A stretch of 64,000 nt of DNA from Ottelia alismoides (taxonomy: Eukaryota > Streptophyta > Magnoliopsida > Alismatales > Hydrocharitaceae): contig JAZKJV010011597.1 of assembly GCA_037367405.1 (NCBI GenBank), forward strand, positions 124,001-188,000. The letters run 5' to 3'. The first letter of the stretch is position 1. The number at the start of each line of letters is the position of its first letter. Position numbers and translations under genes: made by a program. Under the pieces are notes generated by a model. The model was not told the origin of the DNA. It searched no databases and worked only from the letters and a program-made list of their open reading frames with translations. Positions 21,801 to 33,756 of this stretch are shown here, in pieces.

Positions 21801-22567
21801 CACAAAAAATATTAAAACTTATCTAAAAATTACAAAAAAATTAGCTACTGTTTGTTTTGGCTTGCTTGATTTCTAGCCAATTTTGGCTATTTTTCATTAT
21901 ATAAAACTCATAAAAACTGAAAAACACCTGAAAATTCATAAAAATTCTAATAATTAATTTAAAAATACAAAAACAATAATTAAGGTGCTCAAATTTTCCT
22001 TGTTTCTTTCTTTATATAGGAAAATTATCTCCAGGATTATAAGGGAATTCTAGATATTTTATTTACTTCCTTTAAGCTCGGTTGGACAGTCCCTTCATTT
22101 TCTCGCACTGTTTGATTTTTAGAAAATAAAATAAAAAATCAGAAAAATCCAAAAAATTCACCAAAAAAGTAAAAAAAATAAAACATACAAAAATATTTTT
22201 ATTTGAATTTTTGATTGATTTTTCGTGCATTAAATAAATAGTTGAATTACTTGCTTTCCTTGTTTTCTTAGTTTCTTATTGAATTAAAAATCCAAAAAAA
22301 TATAAAAAGAATTAAAAACCACCAAAAATACTCTTTTCTTCTCTTTCATTTTATTCTTGACTACTTCGTAGGCCGCGAGGCCATTTCGTGCTCCTTGAGT
22401 TCGACCCTGGTCGCTATACCAGGTTAAAATAATAGCAAGACTGCTATTGATTTTCCAGTTGATTTTTATATTAGTGGTCTATTTTTCTTGATTGATCGAG
22501 CCTGATTGCTTGGGTCGCAACGAACATTTAGCACCTTATACCCTAGTGGTCAGCTTTTCGGTCATCA
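18822..22567 (+). repeat. 3' LTR of element B, complete, 3,746 bp
   Basis: It starts TGATGAATACCCATTCATCA and ends GTCATCA at 22567. U3 is AT-rich to about 19770, then holds the GACCCCGGTCAAC region. The TATA position reads ATACAAAG (20014). A GC-rich part at 20100-21130 has repeated CACGTG words and CCGTCCGATC-like words. The polyadenylation signal is at 21147, the conserved block ATGGCTCCTGCCATGG at about 21685, and the U5 block CCTGGTCGCTATACCAGG at about 22405. The next base belongs to the gag of element D, so the right end is a clean insertion boundary. The promoter part is of the same subfamily as that of C, not A or D. Confidence 0.88.
21147..21152 (+). terminator. Putative polyadenylation signal, 3' LTR of B
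   Basis: AATAAA in TAATAAATAAGGGGTAA. This copy would end the element transcript. Confidence 0.5.
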
Positions 22568-23081
22568 TGCTCCTCCTGCTGCTGCTACTGCTGCGGCCAC
22601 TACCGCGGCTGCGGCTGCAGCGACAGCTGCCGCATCGTCGGGTCCTCCTCCGCGGTTCTCGCGATTGGCTCTCATCTGCTCAAGCTCTCTTCTCATGTCC
22701 ATCATGAATGCTCCCTGATCCCTCAGCTGCTGCTGCACTGACTCGAGGGAGGCGATCAGGGTGGAGTTAATCGAACCCTAGTCCAGAACGAAATGCTGCT
22801 CTCCTCGTGGACCTCCGATGCTATCATCAGAACTGCCGGCCATCGTCTCTGAAAAACCAAAACAACCGAACTCAGGTGCCGATAAATCATCTGTCTGTCT
22901 CTCCTCTGGCACTGGTATCTCTGAATCAGAAGAAGAAGGGTGGTCGAGGGGGAACAGGGCGGAGTCATACTCGGGTTCGGAGAGCGAATCTGAGCTCCCA
23001 CGAACCGACCTAGATGAATGATCAGGAGTGCTAAAAAGCGGTGCAGCCAGAGGCTGCCTAAGCAGATTTCCTATCCATCAT
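22568..23081 (-). pseudogene. gag: gag N-terminal fragment of element D
   Basis: The start corresponds to the ATGATG at 23081, matched to the gag start of C at 28841. The fragment holds the acidic N-terminal part and ends in a GCN-rich tract encoding poly-Ala, where B interrupts it. The frame is broken: readable pieces lie in different frames, for example 22756-23001. No gag core is present in this fragment. Confidence 0.65.
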
Positions 23082-24435
23082 CGTGATCTGGCGAGTAAGG
23101 CGGATGAGATCTGGAAAACTATGATCAAAAGCAAACCCCCAGTTCACCAACGCAACGCGAGCTGAAGACCGTAAAGGCTCGGTCAAATTATCTTGTCAAT
23201 TTTATTTTGGTGAACAATCAAAATATCAGAGCGATTACGTGACCTGCTGGGATACCCGATACTCTCTCTACCGACTGTCCCGCACAGAAGAGTCGGTAAT
23301 CAGTCGAGATGTGCACCGGAGGGCTTACCTAGTGTACGGGTCACTCTCTCGCACAATCAAACAAGCAATGAGGGGGTTGCTCTCCCCAAGACAAATTTTT
23401 AGGTGAGGTGTCTTTTAGGGTCGATAGTTTTAGCAGTCCCAATTTTATGGTTTTTCTTTTTAGATTTTTTTAATGCAAGCAAAAACGCCTAACGAATTTT
23501 TCTGTTCTCATGGTTGTTAAGTCAAAAACAGGGGGGAGAAGACGAAAAAGCCGATGCGCGATAAATCAATGATGCATGCAGAGATAGAAATGCGTACCTG
23601 ACTCCAGCAGTCTACATGCAAGATGATCCGCGTAGAATTTAAAGACAAAAATAAAACTACCTATATGGTGCAGCGGTGAAAACCGAGTCCTAAATAGGCA
23701 ATTTCTACTCGACAGAACCGTCTAGCTAGTCACTCACCCTCGATCCAAAGAGTCTGGTCTAGACCCACCCCTCCTCTTCTCGACAGGTTGAGTTCAGGAG
23801 TAGCGCTTGACGGGGCAGGCTCGCGGCACGTAGGCTCTCAGGAAAGCGACTAAGCTATTTTTATTAATGAATTATTAGTAGGTCCATTACGATCTATAGG
23901 AACAGGCAAGCAATTAAGTGTGGGGATCCTACTAATTACGACACAGTCAAGCAGAAAATCCTAAGTCTAGGGGCTCGAGAAAAACCGCGTAAAACCGTAA
24001 AAGGTAGCTGAAAAGCTAAAACCGCGAAAAATCTAAACGGGTCCCCCGAGCACACCGGTGCTCGGCGAAACAGACCCGAGAGTCCAAGTCCTGCTGAGTG
24101 TACCTGTATTATTACAACAGTTCAAATATACTGGAAATAAAACCTAATCTAAGCTGCACTAATCTCACGGTTATCCCATGCTCCCGCACTCATGCTCGCT
24201 CCTCGCGTCCTCCTGCGACTCTGTAAAGAAGAGAGCCGCCTCCGGTTCCCGCAGTTGTTCAGCTTCCGAAGAAAGCCGCCTCGGTCCTCGGGCCCTCGCA
24301 AGAAAACAAACACAAGAGTGATCAGACCAAATTATTGTAAGAAAATGTCATAAAAATATATCTACAGAAATCTATACAAAAAGCCGCGAAAAGAAAATCG
24401 CGGAAAAACTCGAAAACCGACTACTAAGTCGTGGT
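23082..24435 (-). other. 5' leader of element D
   Basis: Reverse-complement counterpart of the leader of B, including the GC hairpin (24046-24065) and the stretch equivalent to that at 28211-28840 of C. No ORF. Confidence 0.75.
24046..24065 (-). promoter_or_regulatory. Conserved GC hairpin in leader of D
   Basis: CCGAGCACACCGGTGCTCGG on the plus strand is the exact reverse complement of the hairpin at 13431-13450. The 8-bp stem is kept in both elements. Confidence 0.5.
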
Positions 24436-24452
24436 CCCCGGCAACGGCGCCA
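24436..24452 (-). promoter_or_regulatory. tRNA-Asp primer binding site, element D
   Basis: The minus strand reads TGGCGCCGTTGCCGGGG, a perfect complement of the plant tRNA-Asp(GTC) 3' end, 3 bp inside the LTR. Confidence 0.92.
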
Positions 24453-24455
24453 TTC

Positions 24456-27400
24456 TGATGACACGGAAGTCGAGCAAGCGAGGTAATCAGGTATGTCTCA
24501 AGTGGTCGTTGTGACCTCAATCTCGGGTGTGCCAATCAAGAAAAGAGACCACCAATAAGAGATAAAATCAAGTCAAAACAAGATAGCGGTCTTGTTATTA
24601 TTTTAACCTGGTATAGCGACCAGGGTCGAACACAAGGAGCAAGTAATGGCCTCGCGGCCTACGAAGTAGTCAAAAATAAGAGAAAAGACAAGAAAAGCGT
24701 ATTTTTGGTGGGTTTTTAATCTTTTTATTTTTTTTTTGGATTTTTAATGTTTTAAGAAACTAAAGAAAGCAAGAACACAAGGCAATTCAACTATTTATTT
24801 AATGCACTAAAAATCAAGCAAAAATTCCAGAAAAAATGTTTTTGTGTATTTTATGTTTTTTACTGTTTTTAGTGAATTTTTGGGATTTTTCTGATTTTTA
24901 TATGATTTTCTAAAAATGAAACAATGACAGAAAAAGGAGGTACTGTCCAGCCGAGCTTAAGGGACTTAGATAAAATATATAAAAATCTCTAAAAAGCCTG
25001 GAGGTAATTTTTTCCTGTATATGAAAGAAACAAGGAAAATTTAGGCACCTTAATTATTGTTTTTGGATTTTTAGATTAATTATTAGAATTTTTATGAGAT
25101 TTTTAGTGTTTTGTAATTTTTATGAGTTTTAGGTAATGAAAAATGGCCAAAATTGGCCAGAAAATCAAGCAGAACAGATTAAACAGTAGCTAATGTTTTT
25201 GTAATTTTTAGATAAGTTTTAATATTTTTTTATGATTTTTCAAATCAGACATTAAAGAAAATACGTGTTTTTGAATTTTTAAAAATATCAAATAGTGTCT
25301 AAAATGTCTCCAAAATTTATAGAAAATTTTACATCATGGCAGGAGCCATGTGTCCAATTTTCATCAAATTTGGAGTTGATTTGCTATTTTATTAAAATCA
25401 AACACAAGGGCATAATACATAGGGACCTAAACACAAATAGTGAAAGTCCTGGGGGGTCCGGTGCAAAAATCCCAAGAAATCACGTGCGAAGCACGTGTCT
25501 GGGGCACTCAGGGACCTATTTGCAAAGAAACTAAGTTTCTGGGCTAAATAATAACATATATTAAAAGCCCAGGGAACTTAATGTAATTTACCCACAAAAT
25601 AACGCACATGCGCAAATAAGCCACGCACAGGGGTATCAATGCAAATATCTAAAAATATTTCTTCATTTCATAACAGTCCAAAACTACAAGGCTGATTAAG
25701 CAAATAACCCAAAAGAGCGTGTGTCGATGCACGTGCTACACCACAAACAGGGGCATAGATGCAAATAAAATAAAGCTCAGGGTCCAAAGTGCAAATGTAC
25801 CAAAAATTAAACAACTACGCTATGTATTCACAGGACTAAACGCTAAATAACCTAAAGAGAAGGGCCTACGAACAAATTACCCCTTATTAAATATCGAGGG
25901 CTGGATGTGCGCCACGTGTCTGATCGGTCGGTGGAGGATGCGCGGTGCACGACGAAGCGAACCCTCAGCGCGATCCGACGGCTGGGAAGAGCCCACGTGG
26001 ATGATAGAACGGCTGAGCTGCGACGCGGGTATGCGAAGGGGCCTGGCTCGGATCGGACGGAGGAGGTGAAGCCACGTGTTAGATCTAATGGCTGCAACAC
26101 GGCGTGGTTAAACCTCGGTGAACGGACGGTTGCGATCGAACCCCAAAGGATCTGGCGGTCAATGCGGCTCCTTGAATGGACGAACGTGATCAGATCTAGA
26201 GCTTGAGATCGATCGGACGGCGGAGAAGGACGGTGGATGAACAGGGCTCCGGCGAACTGCGCCGGGCTCGTGACGGCGCTGGTACCCTCCTGGAGGCTCG
26301 CTGAAGATCGGAGAAGGAAGCTGCAAGCCCTCCGCGTCTAGTGGAGGTCTCCGATGACCCAACGGAGCCCTGGGGAGCTCCGGCGAGGTCGGCGGAGGCG
26401 AAGCTGCTGGACCTAATGGTCCAAGCCCTCAGATGGGCTTGGATGAACCTACAAAATGTGTCAGCGAACTCGCGGGTCGAGGGCAAACTGCCTCGACCCC
26501 GTTAGGCGTGGTGAAAGTGATCGGTGAGGCGCAGTGGTTGAGCTCCGGCGAGGGGGTGGACGGAGGAGCTCGAATTCCCAGCTCCTATGCGAGCTGGGTT
26601 GAGTGGAAGTGCGAAGAAGGTGCGCGAGGGAAGGGCGAAGGCGATGATGGATTCTGAGGATCGATGCGAAGTGGGAGATGGTCGAAATCAGCGAGAGACG
26701 GCGACGGCGAGATTTGGGGGAAATCAGAAATCAGAGAAAAGGAAAGGGAACTGGGTCTACCTGGATGGAGGAATCGACTGTGGGTGAGCTGGCGATGCTC
26801 TGGGTTGTGGCCTCGCGGGTCGTCGGGGCCTGAGGCTCGAGCTCTACCTCTGGGCGGAGCACGGCGGCAAGAAGACGCCGGATCAGTGGTCTCGCACTCT
26901 CTCCTCGCTGCAACACCACGGGGAGCGAGCTGGCACTCTCGCCGATGCGATCGAGGTCCTTGGGTGGAGAATGGAGGAGCCAAAGTTGGGAAATGGAGTG
27001 GCGGAGCTCGAGCTTTATACGGTGGAGGGTCCGGGAAGATGAGAGCGGGTAGGGCAATGGAATGCGCGGATCCCGAGGCAGAGGCTCCGGTGAGGATGTC
27101 AGATGTGCTGGAATCGATACGGACCCGGGGTTTAGGATAATGGTGATCGAGTTTGGGCGCAATAATCGGGAGAAATCGGGTCGCCCGCCTAAAACCCGTG
27201 CAAGGTGGTCCTGGGGGGAAAGTTGACCGGGCGGTCAACACTCCCCCTGGACCAATGGGAAGCGGCCGCGTGGCAAATATTTGGAAATTAAATTAAAAAT
27301 AGCTAATGGCAGAATTATTAAAAAGTCAAAACATGAAATATTTTTATTTTAATTTTTTCTATTTTTTAGTGATTTTTAATTAATTTTTCAAAGTAAAAAT

Positions 27401-28210
27401 AAGGTATTTACAAGATAGTACTATACATAGGTATATATACAATATGGGGTTTTTAATTTTGATTTTTAATTTGTTACTTTTATACAAATTTATTCCCATT
27501 TTATATTTTATTTATTTATATCATAAAATAAGGAATAAAAATATATTTTTGTTTTATTTTTATTATTTTTATACATAGGTGAAATAAATAGATATGTACA
27601 TATATACATGGTATATTTACAAAGTATTTTTGATTTTTAATTTTTTTCTTTTTATTTTGTTTTTGTTTTAATTTATTTTATTTATTTACACCATAAAGGA
27701 TAGAGTACAAGATTTTTGGAAATTGATTTTATTTATTTATAAGGCTAAATAAATACAAGGTGAATGGACTATATACATGGTGACTATGTACATGAGTGAT
27801 GTTTTTGTTTTCTTTTAATATTTCTATTTTTATCTTGATTTTATGTTGATAAATACATATAAATATTTACAATCCAATTTTAGTCTCTTTTTGGGAGGAA
27901 AATATTTTTATTTTATTTACATATATATTTACACACATGAGTCCCTATCTTCCTCTACTTTAGCTTTTATGCGGTCAGGCCCATGCTGAGCCCTCCCTTG
28001 GGTTAGGTTGCTCAATATTTATTCTAAATATTTCCCTCTTTTTCTTTTTACTCTTTATTCTTTTATTTTTGCACAAAAACATGCTAATTATTAAACTTTA
28101 TACATTGCATTCTTTTGATAATTATTTGTATTTACATGAATATACATGCATTTGCAAAGGTTTTTGTAGCTAAAATATAAGAATAAAGAGTGATGAATGG
28201 GTATTCATCA
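24456..28210 (-). repeat. 5' LTR of element D, complete, 3,755 bp
   Basis: On the minus strand it starts TGATGAATACCCATTCATCA (28210-28191) and ends GTGTCATCA (24456). It carries GACCGCCCGGTCAAC at about 27222-27236, a TATAAAG at 27019-27013, G-box words in the GC-rich part, and the U5 block with CCTGGTCGCTATACCAGG. The promoter part matches LTR A closely. Confidence 0.88.
27013..27019 (-). promoter_or_regulatory. Putative TATA box, LTR of D
   Basis: TATAAAG on the minus strand, after CCACCG and before a GC-rich region, in the same relative place as the TATA words of the other LTRs. Confidence 0.55.
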
Positions 28211-28840
28211 AGTAGCACTGCTGTTTAGGGACTCGGTTTTCCTCCTGCACCATTTAGGTAGTTTATTTCCTGTCTTTTCAATTCTGCGTGGATCATATTG
28301 CATGTAGAGTGCTGGAGACAGGTACGCATTTCTATCTTTGCATGCATCATTGATTTACCGTGCATCGACTTTTTCGTCTTCTCCCCCTGTTTTGGACTTC
28401 ATAACCAGAAGAACCGAAAAATTCGTTAGGCCCTTTGTTTGTATTGAAAAAGATCAAAAAGAAAAACAATAAAATTGGGACTGTTTAAGCTATTGACCCT
28501 AAAAGACACTTGACTTAAAAATCTGTCTTGGGGAGAGCAACCCCCTCATTGTTTTGTTTGATTGTGCGAGAGAGTGACCCGTACACTAGGTAGAGCCCCC
28601 TGGTACTCCTCTCGACTGATTATCGACTCTTCTGTGCGGGACAGTCGGTTGGGAGAGTATCGGGTATCCCAGCAGGTCACGTAATCGCTCTGATATTTTG
28701 CTTATTCACCAAAATAAAACTGACAAGATAATTTGACCGAGCCTTTACAGTCTTCAGCTTGCGTTGCGTTGGTGAACTGAGGGGTTTGTTTTCTGATCAT
28801 AGTTTCTCCAGATCCCATCCGCCTTACTCGCTACATCACG
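28211..28840 (+). other. Second half of the leader of element C
   Basis: Untranslated sequence collinear with 13789-14503 of B and with the minus strand of D up to its gag start. No ORF. Confidence 0.7.
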
Positions 28841-31396
28841 ATGATGGGCAGGAGGTCTCTTAGGCAACCTCTGGTTGTACCGCTTTTTAGTACTCTGGCC
28901 CATTCATCTAGGTCGGTTCGTGGGAGCTCAGACCCGCTCTCCGAACCCAAGTACGACTCCGCCATGTTCCCCCTCGACCACCCTTCTTCTCCTGATACCG
29001 AGATACCAGTGCCAGAGGAGAGACAGACAGATGATTTTATCGGCACATGAGTTTGATTGTTTTGACATTTCAGAGACCATGGCCGGCACTAGTAATGATC
29101 GTACCCGGTCCGAGGTCCGCAGGAGGAGCATTTCCGTTATGGACCAGGGATCGATCAACTCCACCCTGATCGCCTCCCTCGAGTTAGTGCAGCAGTAGTT
29201 GAGGGATCAGGGAGCGTTTATGATCGACATGAGGAGAGAGCTAGAGCAGATGAGAGCCGACTGCGAGAACTGCGGAGGAGGACCCGACGATGCGGCAGCT
29301 GCCGCAGCAGCCGCAGCCGCGGCAGCAGCTGCAGCAGGAGCAGGAGGACCACCGAGATCGATGGGGAGAACCACAATCCCGGATCGACTTTGACGCACCG
29401 TTGGGTGGTGCTACCAGCTATCGTGGGGGACTTCAAGTTCGCCCCGAACACTTTGCAGCTCCTTCCCCGGTTTCACGGTTTGGCTACTGAGGAGCCTCAT
29501 CTCCACCTACAGGAGTTTGAGATGATTTGCAGTACTGTCCATGATCGCCAGGTGGACCAGGACACCATACGGTTGATTTCTTTCCCCTTTTCCTTAGCAG
29601 ACAGAGCAGCCACCTGACAGAAGTACCTGGGGAAGTTTGTCTACACTTGGGAGCAGCTCCGCACCGAGTACTTGCACAAGTACTATCCACTCGGCGGACC
29701 AATGCTGCGAGAGCCCTGATCAGCAACTTCTCCATGCTCCCCAACGAGCAGTTTCATGAGGCATGGGAGAGGTTTAGAGAGCTGACCGATAGATGCTCGT
29801 ACCACGACATTTCTAAGCCGAACCTCGGCAGAGCTTTTTCAGCGGGCTAACACCAGAGCTTCAGGGCTTGGTGAACGCTTCTTGTGGCGGGTCTTACTTC
29901 GCCAAGGATCACGACCAGGTCTAGGCCATCTACGAGGAGATGGCTGAGAACTACATGGTGATGTCCCAGACCCGGTTGTACACTCAGGGTAGACCCCAGC
30001 AGCCCAGGACCCGTGCAGTACCAGAGGATAGCACGGGTTGACGCCGGTCCTTCCAGTTCGTCCGCATTAGCAGCAGCACAGGCAGAGTCATCTGCTGCGG
30101 ACATGGGCATCGTTAGCGAGAAGTTGGATCGGATGGAGCTGATTGAGAAAAAGCAGTGCCAGGGCATCCCTCAGATGGAGCAGATGGCACAAACTCTGAG
30201 CGACTTGAAGACCCAGCTCATGTGTCTCCAGGAGGCACAGACGGCTTCCCACCCCGTCTTCAGTCGCGAGGCGATCACGGCAGCAGCAGCAGCTCGTCCC
30301 AGCCCTCCAGCTCACACCAGCAGCCTAGACAGGTTCACCTTGTACTGGCAGAGCCATACCAGCAGCCGCAGCCCACCTACCAGTCACCACCATCTCCAGA
30401 CTTGCAGATGGTGGTATACCAGCCGGATCAGCCTCTGGCAGTACTCCCGCCAGCCCAGTACGATGCAGAGCCGTTGATGGATGTCAACGGGATTTGGTAT
30501 GACCGCCCTAAGCCTGGTATCCGACGAGACCATCCCGGATTCAGGTGGGGGAACGGAGGTACCCAACCCCAGCAACATCCATCAGGCCAGGGAGGCCAGT
30601 ACAATCAGCAGAGAGAGCACCAGCCGCAGCAGCAGCCCCCCGTGTACCCCCCACCACAGCAGCAACAGTCATCCTATGGTCCTCGTCCCTATCAGCGGGA
30701 CAGTCGTGGAGGCGTGAGCAACCTCACCACCAGCAGCAGCAGCATCACCCATACCCCTCTCAGCAACAACAACAGATCCAGCAGCCTCACTACCGGAGAG
30801 GCTACCCATCGGGTTCCCATGAGAACCCTGTCTTGGAAGACATAGCCCGCCTTCTCACAGATCAGCAGGCTACGTTTCGACGAGAGATGGACGAGTTCCG
30901 CCAGGAGATGTGGGACATTGTGAGAGGGAAGGCCGCCATCCCGGCCCAGATTGAGCCGAACCCCAACAGCCTGAAGCAGAAATCTGAGCAGGTAGCTTGT
31001 ACTGAGTATACCACTCCTAGTGATGCATTTGGTGATATGACTGGATATCTGTTTGATACTGATTTTGTCACACTTAGGAGCGGTAGGATGCCAGTAGGCG
31101 ATGCCTCGTCTGAGCTACATAATGAGGATCCACCTAGAGCGCCCGACGAGGAGGATGACGATGGTGATACTGATGCCACCAATGATGCTGATTCCACCGG
31201 TGGTGCTGAGGCCGCCATTTCACTAGTCCGAGGAGGTGGTACTGAGGCCACCCACTATGCCGAGCCAGAGCGCATTACTGAGGCCGCGAGTCTTCCAGCC
31301 GATCCAGCAAATGATGGTACTGAGGCCACCCATACTTCTGAGAGACATAGTTTTTCCTTCTTCTACACCTGTATCTCGGAACACTTCTGTGAATAA
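28841..31396 (+). pseudogene. gag: gag of element C, broken
   Basis: Start at ATGATG 28841. Order: acidic N-terminus, a poly-Ala tract (29287-29345), the gag core (LPRFHGLATEEPHLHLQEF, then FPFSLADRA and FVYTWEQLRTEYL), a Q/P-rich middle, and the charged C-terminal segment RREMDEFRQEM. Breaks include TAG at 29196-29198, TGA at about 29616, several frame changes through 29700-30550, and a frameshift ending in TAA at 31394-31396, before pol. It would have formed the particle shell. It cannot give a full protein now. Confidence 0.8.
29287..29345 (+). repeat. GCN-rich tract encoding poly-Ala in gag
   Basis: A run of GCA/GCC/GCT codons gives about 14 alanines after GGGPDD. The same tract is present in D (about 22568-22640, minus strand), where element B interrupts it. 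It is absent from the gag of B. Confidence 0.8.
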
Positions 31397-31594
31397 AGGA
31401 AAGGGTTTATTTTCTTCTGGTCCCACTGTGGTGCATGATGTATGTGCGGATCCGATCGTCGAACCGCCTAGACCCTTTCCTAGTCCTTCATCTGAGAAGG
31501 ACCCTGTGATCCCCTTCCCCAGAGCCCTTCAGATGGGGAAGGGGAAGAAAACAGAAATCCCAAAAAGAGAGACCAGGAAGAGTTCAGCCAGCAG

Positions 31595-33433
31595 ATGATA
31601 GATCGTTTTCACATACAGCTGACTCTTCAGGAGGCTTTGCAGCACACCCACCTTCTTCAGCGTTCGTTGAGAGACAGGACCACATTTAGAAGGAAGAGGA
31701 GGAACCACCACTCTGAGATCCATGCGCTGACGAAAGCCACGTGTTTCACAATCCAGAACCATCTGCCGGCAAAGAGGCCAGATTCAGGAGCCCCTTATGT
31801 CAGATGCAATATCAGTGAGCAGAGGTTCGACCGTACTCTATTAGATAGCGGATCGTCGATCAACCTCCTTCCGGCAGCCCTTCTCGACCGCTTCGAGTTG
31901 GGCACTCTTAGACAGATCAGGACAGTCCTTCAGTTTGCTGATAGATCTGTCAATAGGCCGAAGGGGTTGTTGCGAGACGTTGTCGTCACTATTCAGGGCC
32001 TGCAATTCCCCGTGGACTTCGTAGTGTTGGACATGGAGATCCCTGAGTCAGTGACCGATACCCCCATCATTCTAGGTCGTCCGTTCTTGGCCACAACCAA
32101 GGCGGTGACTGACCATGATAGCAGGAAGGTATACTTTCGCGTCGAGGGCGAAAGTGTACAAATAGAGACGGTCGAGGATAGCAGAGCTAGAGACAGATCA
32201 TGCTCAGAGACAACTTCAGATACAGAGCAGCTGACAGAGGCAGGACTCGACATCCACCAGGACTTTGACTTTGTGATCACAGACGATGAGGCAGTTTGGG
32301 CAGACCCAGCAGCGCAGGCCATCCTGTCATTTTCAGACACCGCTGATGCAGAGATGACAGCAGAGGAGAGCTTGGATAGCACTTTCCTGGTTCAGGATAC
32401 TTCAGAGGCAGCGGAGCGGCTCCTCGACCGCGAGACAGATTTTTGTGATGATGGTGGTACTGATGCCACCGCAGATGATGCAGATTCCTCGGAGTCAGAG
32501 TCTGATTGGGCAGATTGTGAGGACTACATGCCAGACCTGATTTCCACTAAGCCTACAGATAAGGAGGAGGTAGATGCCAAGCAGAGGAGAGACAGTCCAG
32601 TTGAGCAGCCTTCTCCAGATCCAGTTTGTGAGAGAGAGTTCTCGTTCTCCCGGGCAGATTTGGCCGCATACACTCGAATTCTTCAGAAGCCAGATTTGTC
32701 AGCGCTAGTTTGTCCAGAGCTGAAGCCGCTTCCTTCGTCATTGAAGTATAGATTCCTTGCGGGTGAGCCTGAGATGTACCCAGTCATTATATCTGCCGAT
32801 TTGACTGGAGAGCAAGAATCCTGTTTGATGGGGGTTCTTGAAAAGAACCGCAAGGCGATAGGATGGAGCGTAGCAGATCTCCAGGGGATTAGTCCGGCCC
32901 TGTGCTCCCACCACATCTATCTCGAGGATGCGGCAAAGCCGTCGCGTGAGTTCCAGCAGCGACTGAACCCGAATCTGAGGGAGGTTGTCATGAAGGAAAT
33001 CTCGAAGTGGTGGAGCGCCGATTTTATCTATCCCATCTCCGAATCCAAGTGGGTCAGCCCTTTGCATGTGGTACCCAAGAATAAGGGCATCACTACAGTA
33101 ATTAGTGAGTCTGGAGAGGAGATTGCTACACGAGTACCCACTTCTTGGCAGGTTTGTGTTGACTACAGGAGACTCAATCAGGCCACCAAGAAGGATCATT
33201 TCCCCCTGCCCTTTATTGATCAGATTATTGAGAGACTTGCAGGGAAGAGCCATTATTGTTTTCTGTATGGTACTCGGGCTACAACTAGGTGGCCATCGCT
33301 CCTGAGGACCAGGAGAAGACCACCTTTACCTGTCCTTTCGGCACATACGCCTTCCGACGCATGCCATTTGGGCTATGCAATGCCCCTGCGACTTTTCAGA
33401 GATGTATGTTGTCGATCTTTTCGGACATGGTAG
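31595..33433 (+). pseudogene. pol: pol of element C, part 1: protease and start of RT
   Basis: Homologous to 890-2590 of element A, with the protease DSG at residues 84-86, the acidic linker with one GGTDAT unit, and the RT start ([19 protein letters not shown]). A base is lost near 33267 compared with A, so the codons after about 33270 are out of frame. The frame into gag is also broken. Confidence 0.85.
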
Positions 33434-33723
33434 GGGAGTGCTTGGAGGTCTTCATGGATGATTTCTTGGTTTACGGCGATGGATTCGACTCCTGTCTTGA
33501 CTGCCTAGACCGAGTACTGCAACGATGTATTGAGGTTCGCTTGGTTCTTTCTTGGGAGAAGAGTCACTTCATGGTGACTCAAGGGACGGTGCTTGGCCAC
33601 ATCATTTCCAACAGGGGCATGGAGGTGGATCCGGCCAAGGTCGATGTCATTAGCAAACTCACACCACCGTCCAACTTGCGGCAGTTGCGGTCTTTTCTGG
33701 GGCACGTTGGTTTCTATCGGTGA
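33289..33723 (+). pseudogene. pol: pol of element C, part 2: RT palm
   Basis: The RT resumes in a new frame with [20 protein letters not shown] and the box FMDDF at about residue 55. It ends at TGA 33721-33723, where A has an Arg codon (CGG). Confidence 0.85.
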
Positions 33724-33756
33724 TTCATTCGTGATTTCAGTAGAGTTGCCCGACCG

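Larger units (their letters stand above)
10348..22567 (+). mobile_element. Gag-only (non-autonomous) Athila-like element B
   Basis: Order: 5'-truncated LTR, tRNA-Asp primer site, leader, gag, an acidic ORF of unknown function, hairpin array, 3' untranslated region, polypurine tract and complete 3' LTR. No protease, RT, RNase H or integrase motif exists between gag and the 3' LTR. It therefore has the structure of gag-only LTR elements (TR-GAG type), which rely on pol supplied by relatives. The two LTRs are close: roughly 95% identical by eye over the first 200 shared bases, with the pair aligning to the end. B is thus relatively young. Element A is the nearest visible candidate for a pol donor family. 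Confidence 0.8.
22568..28210 (-). mobile_element. Athila-like element D, 5' half, minus strand
   Basis: Reading the minus strand from 28210: 5' LTR (28210-24456), tRNA-Asp primer site, 1.35-kb leader and the first 510 bp of gag. It stops inside the poly-Ala gag tract at 22568, exactly at the 3' LTR terminus of B. The outer LTR end at 28210 abuts the middle of the leader of C. Both joints are at exact LTR ends, so D most likely inserted into C, and A/B later inserted into D. The rest of D should lie left of the window. Confidence 0.8.

Noticed and set aside
26585..27241. Minus-strand frame of 218 codons, Pro/Ser-rich, and an overlapping plus-strand frame of 158 codons
   Set aside because: Both lie in the GC-rich promoter part of the D LTR. 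High GC makes stops rare on both strands; no domain is visible and the frames do not persist in the other LTRs.
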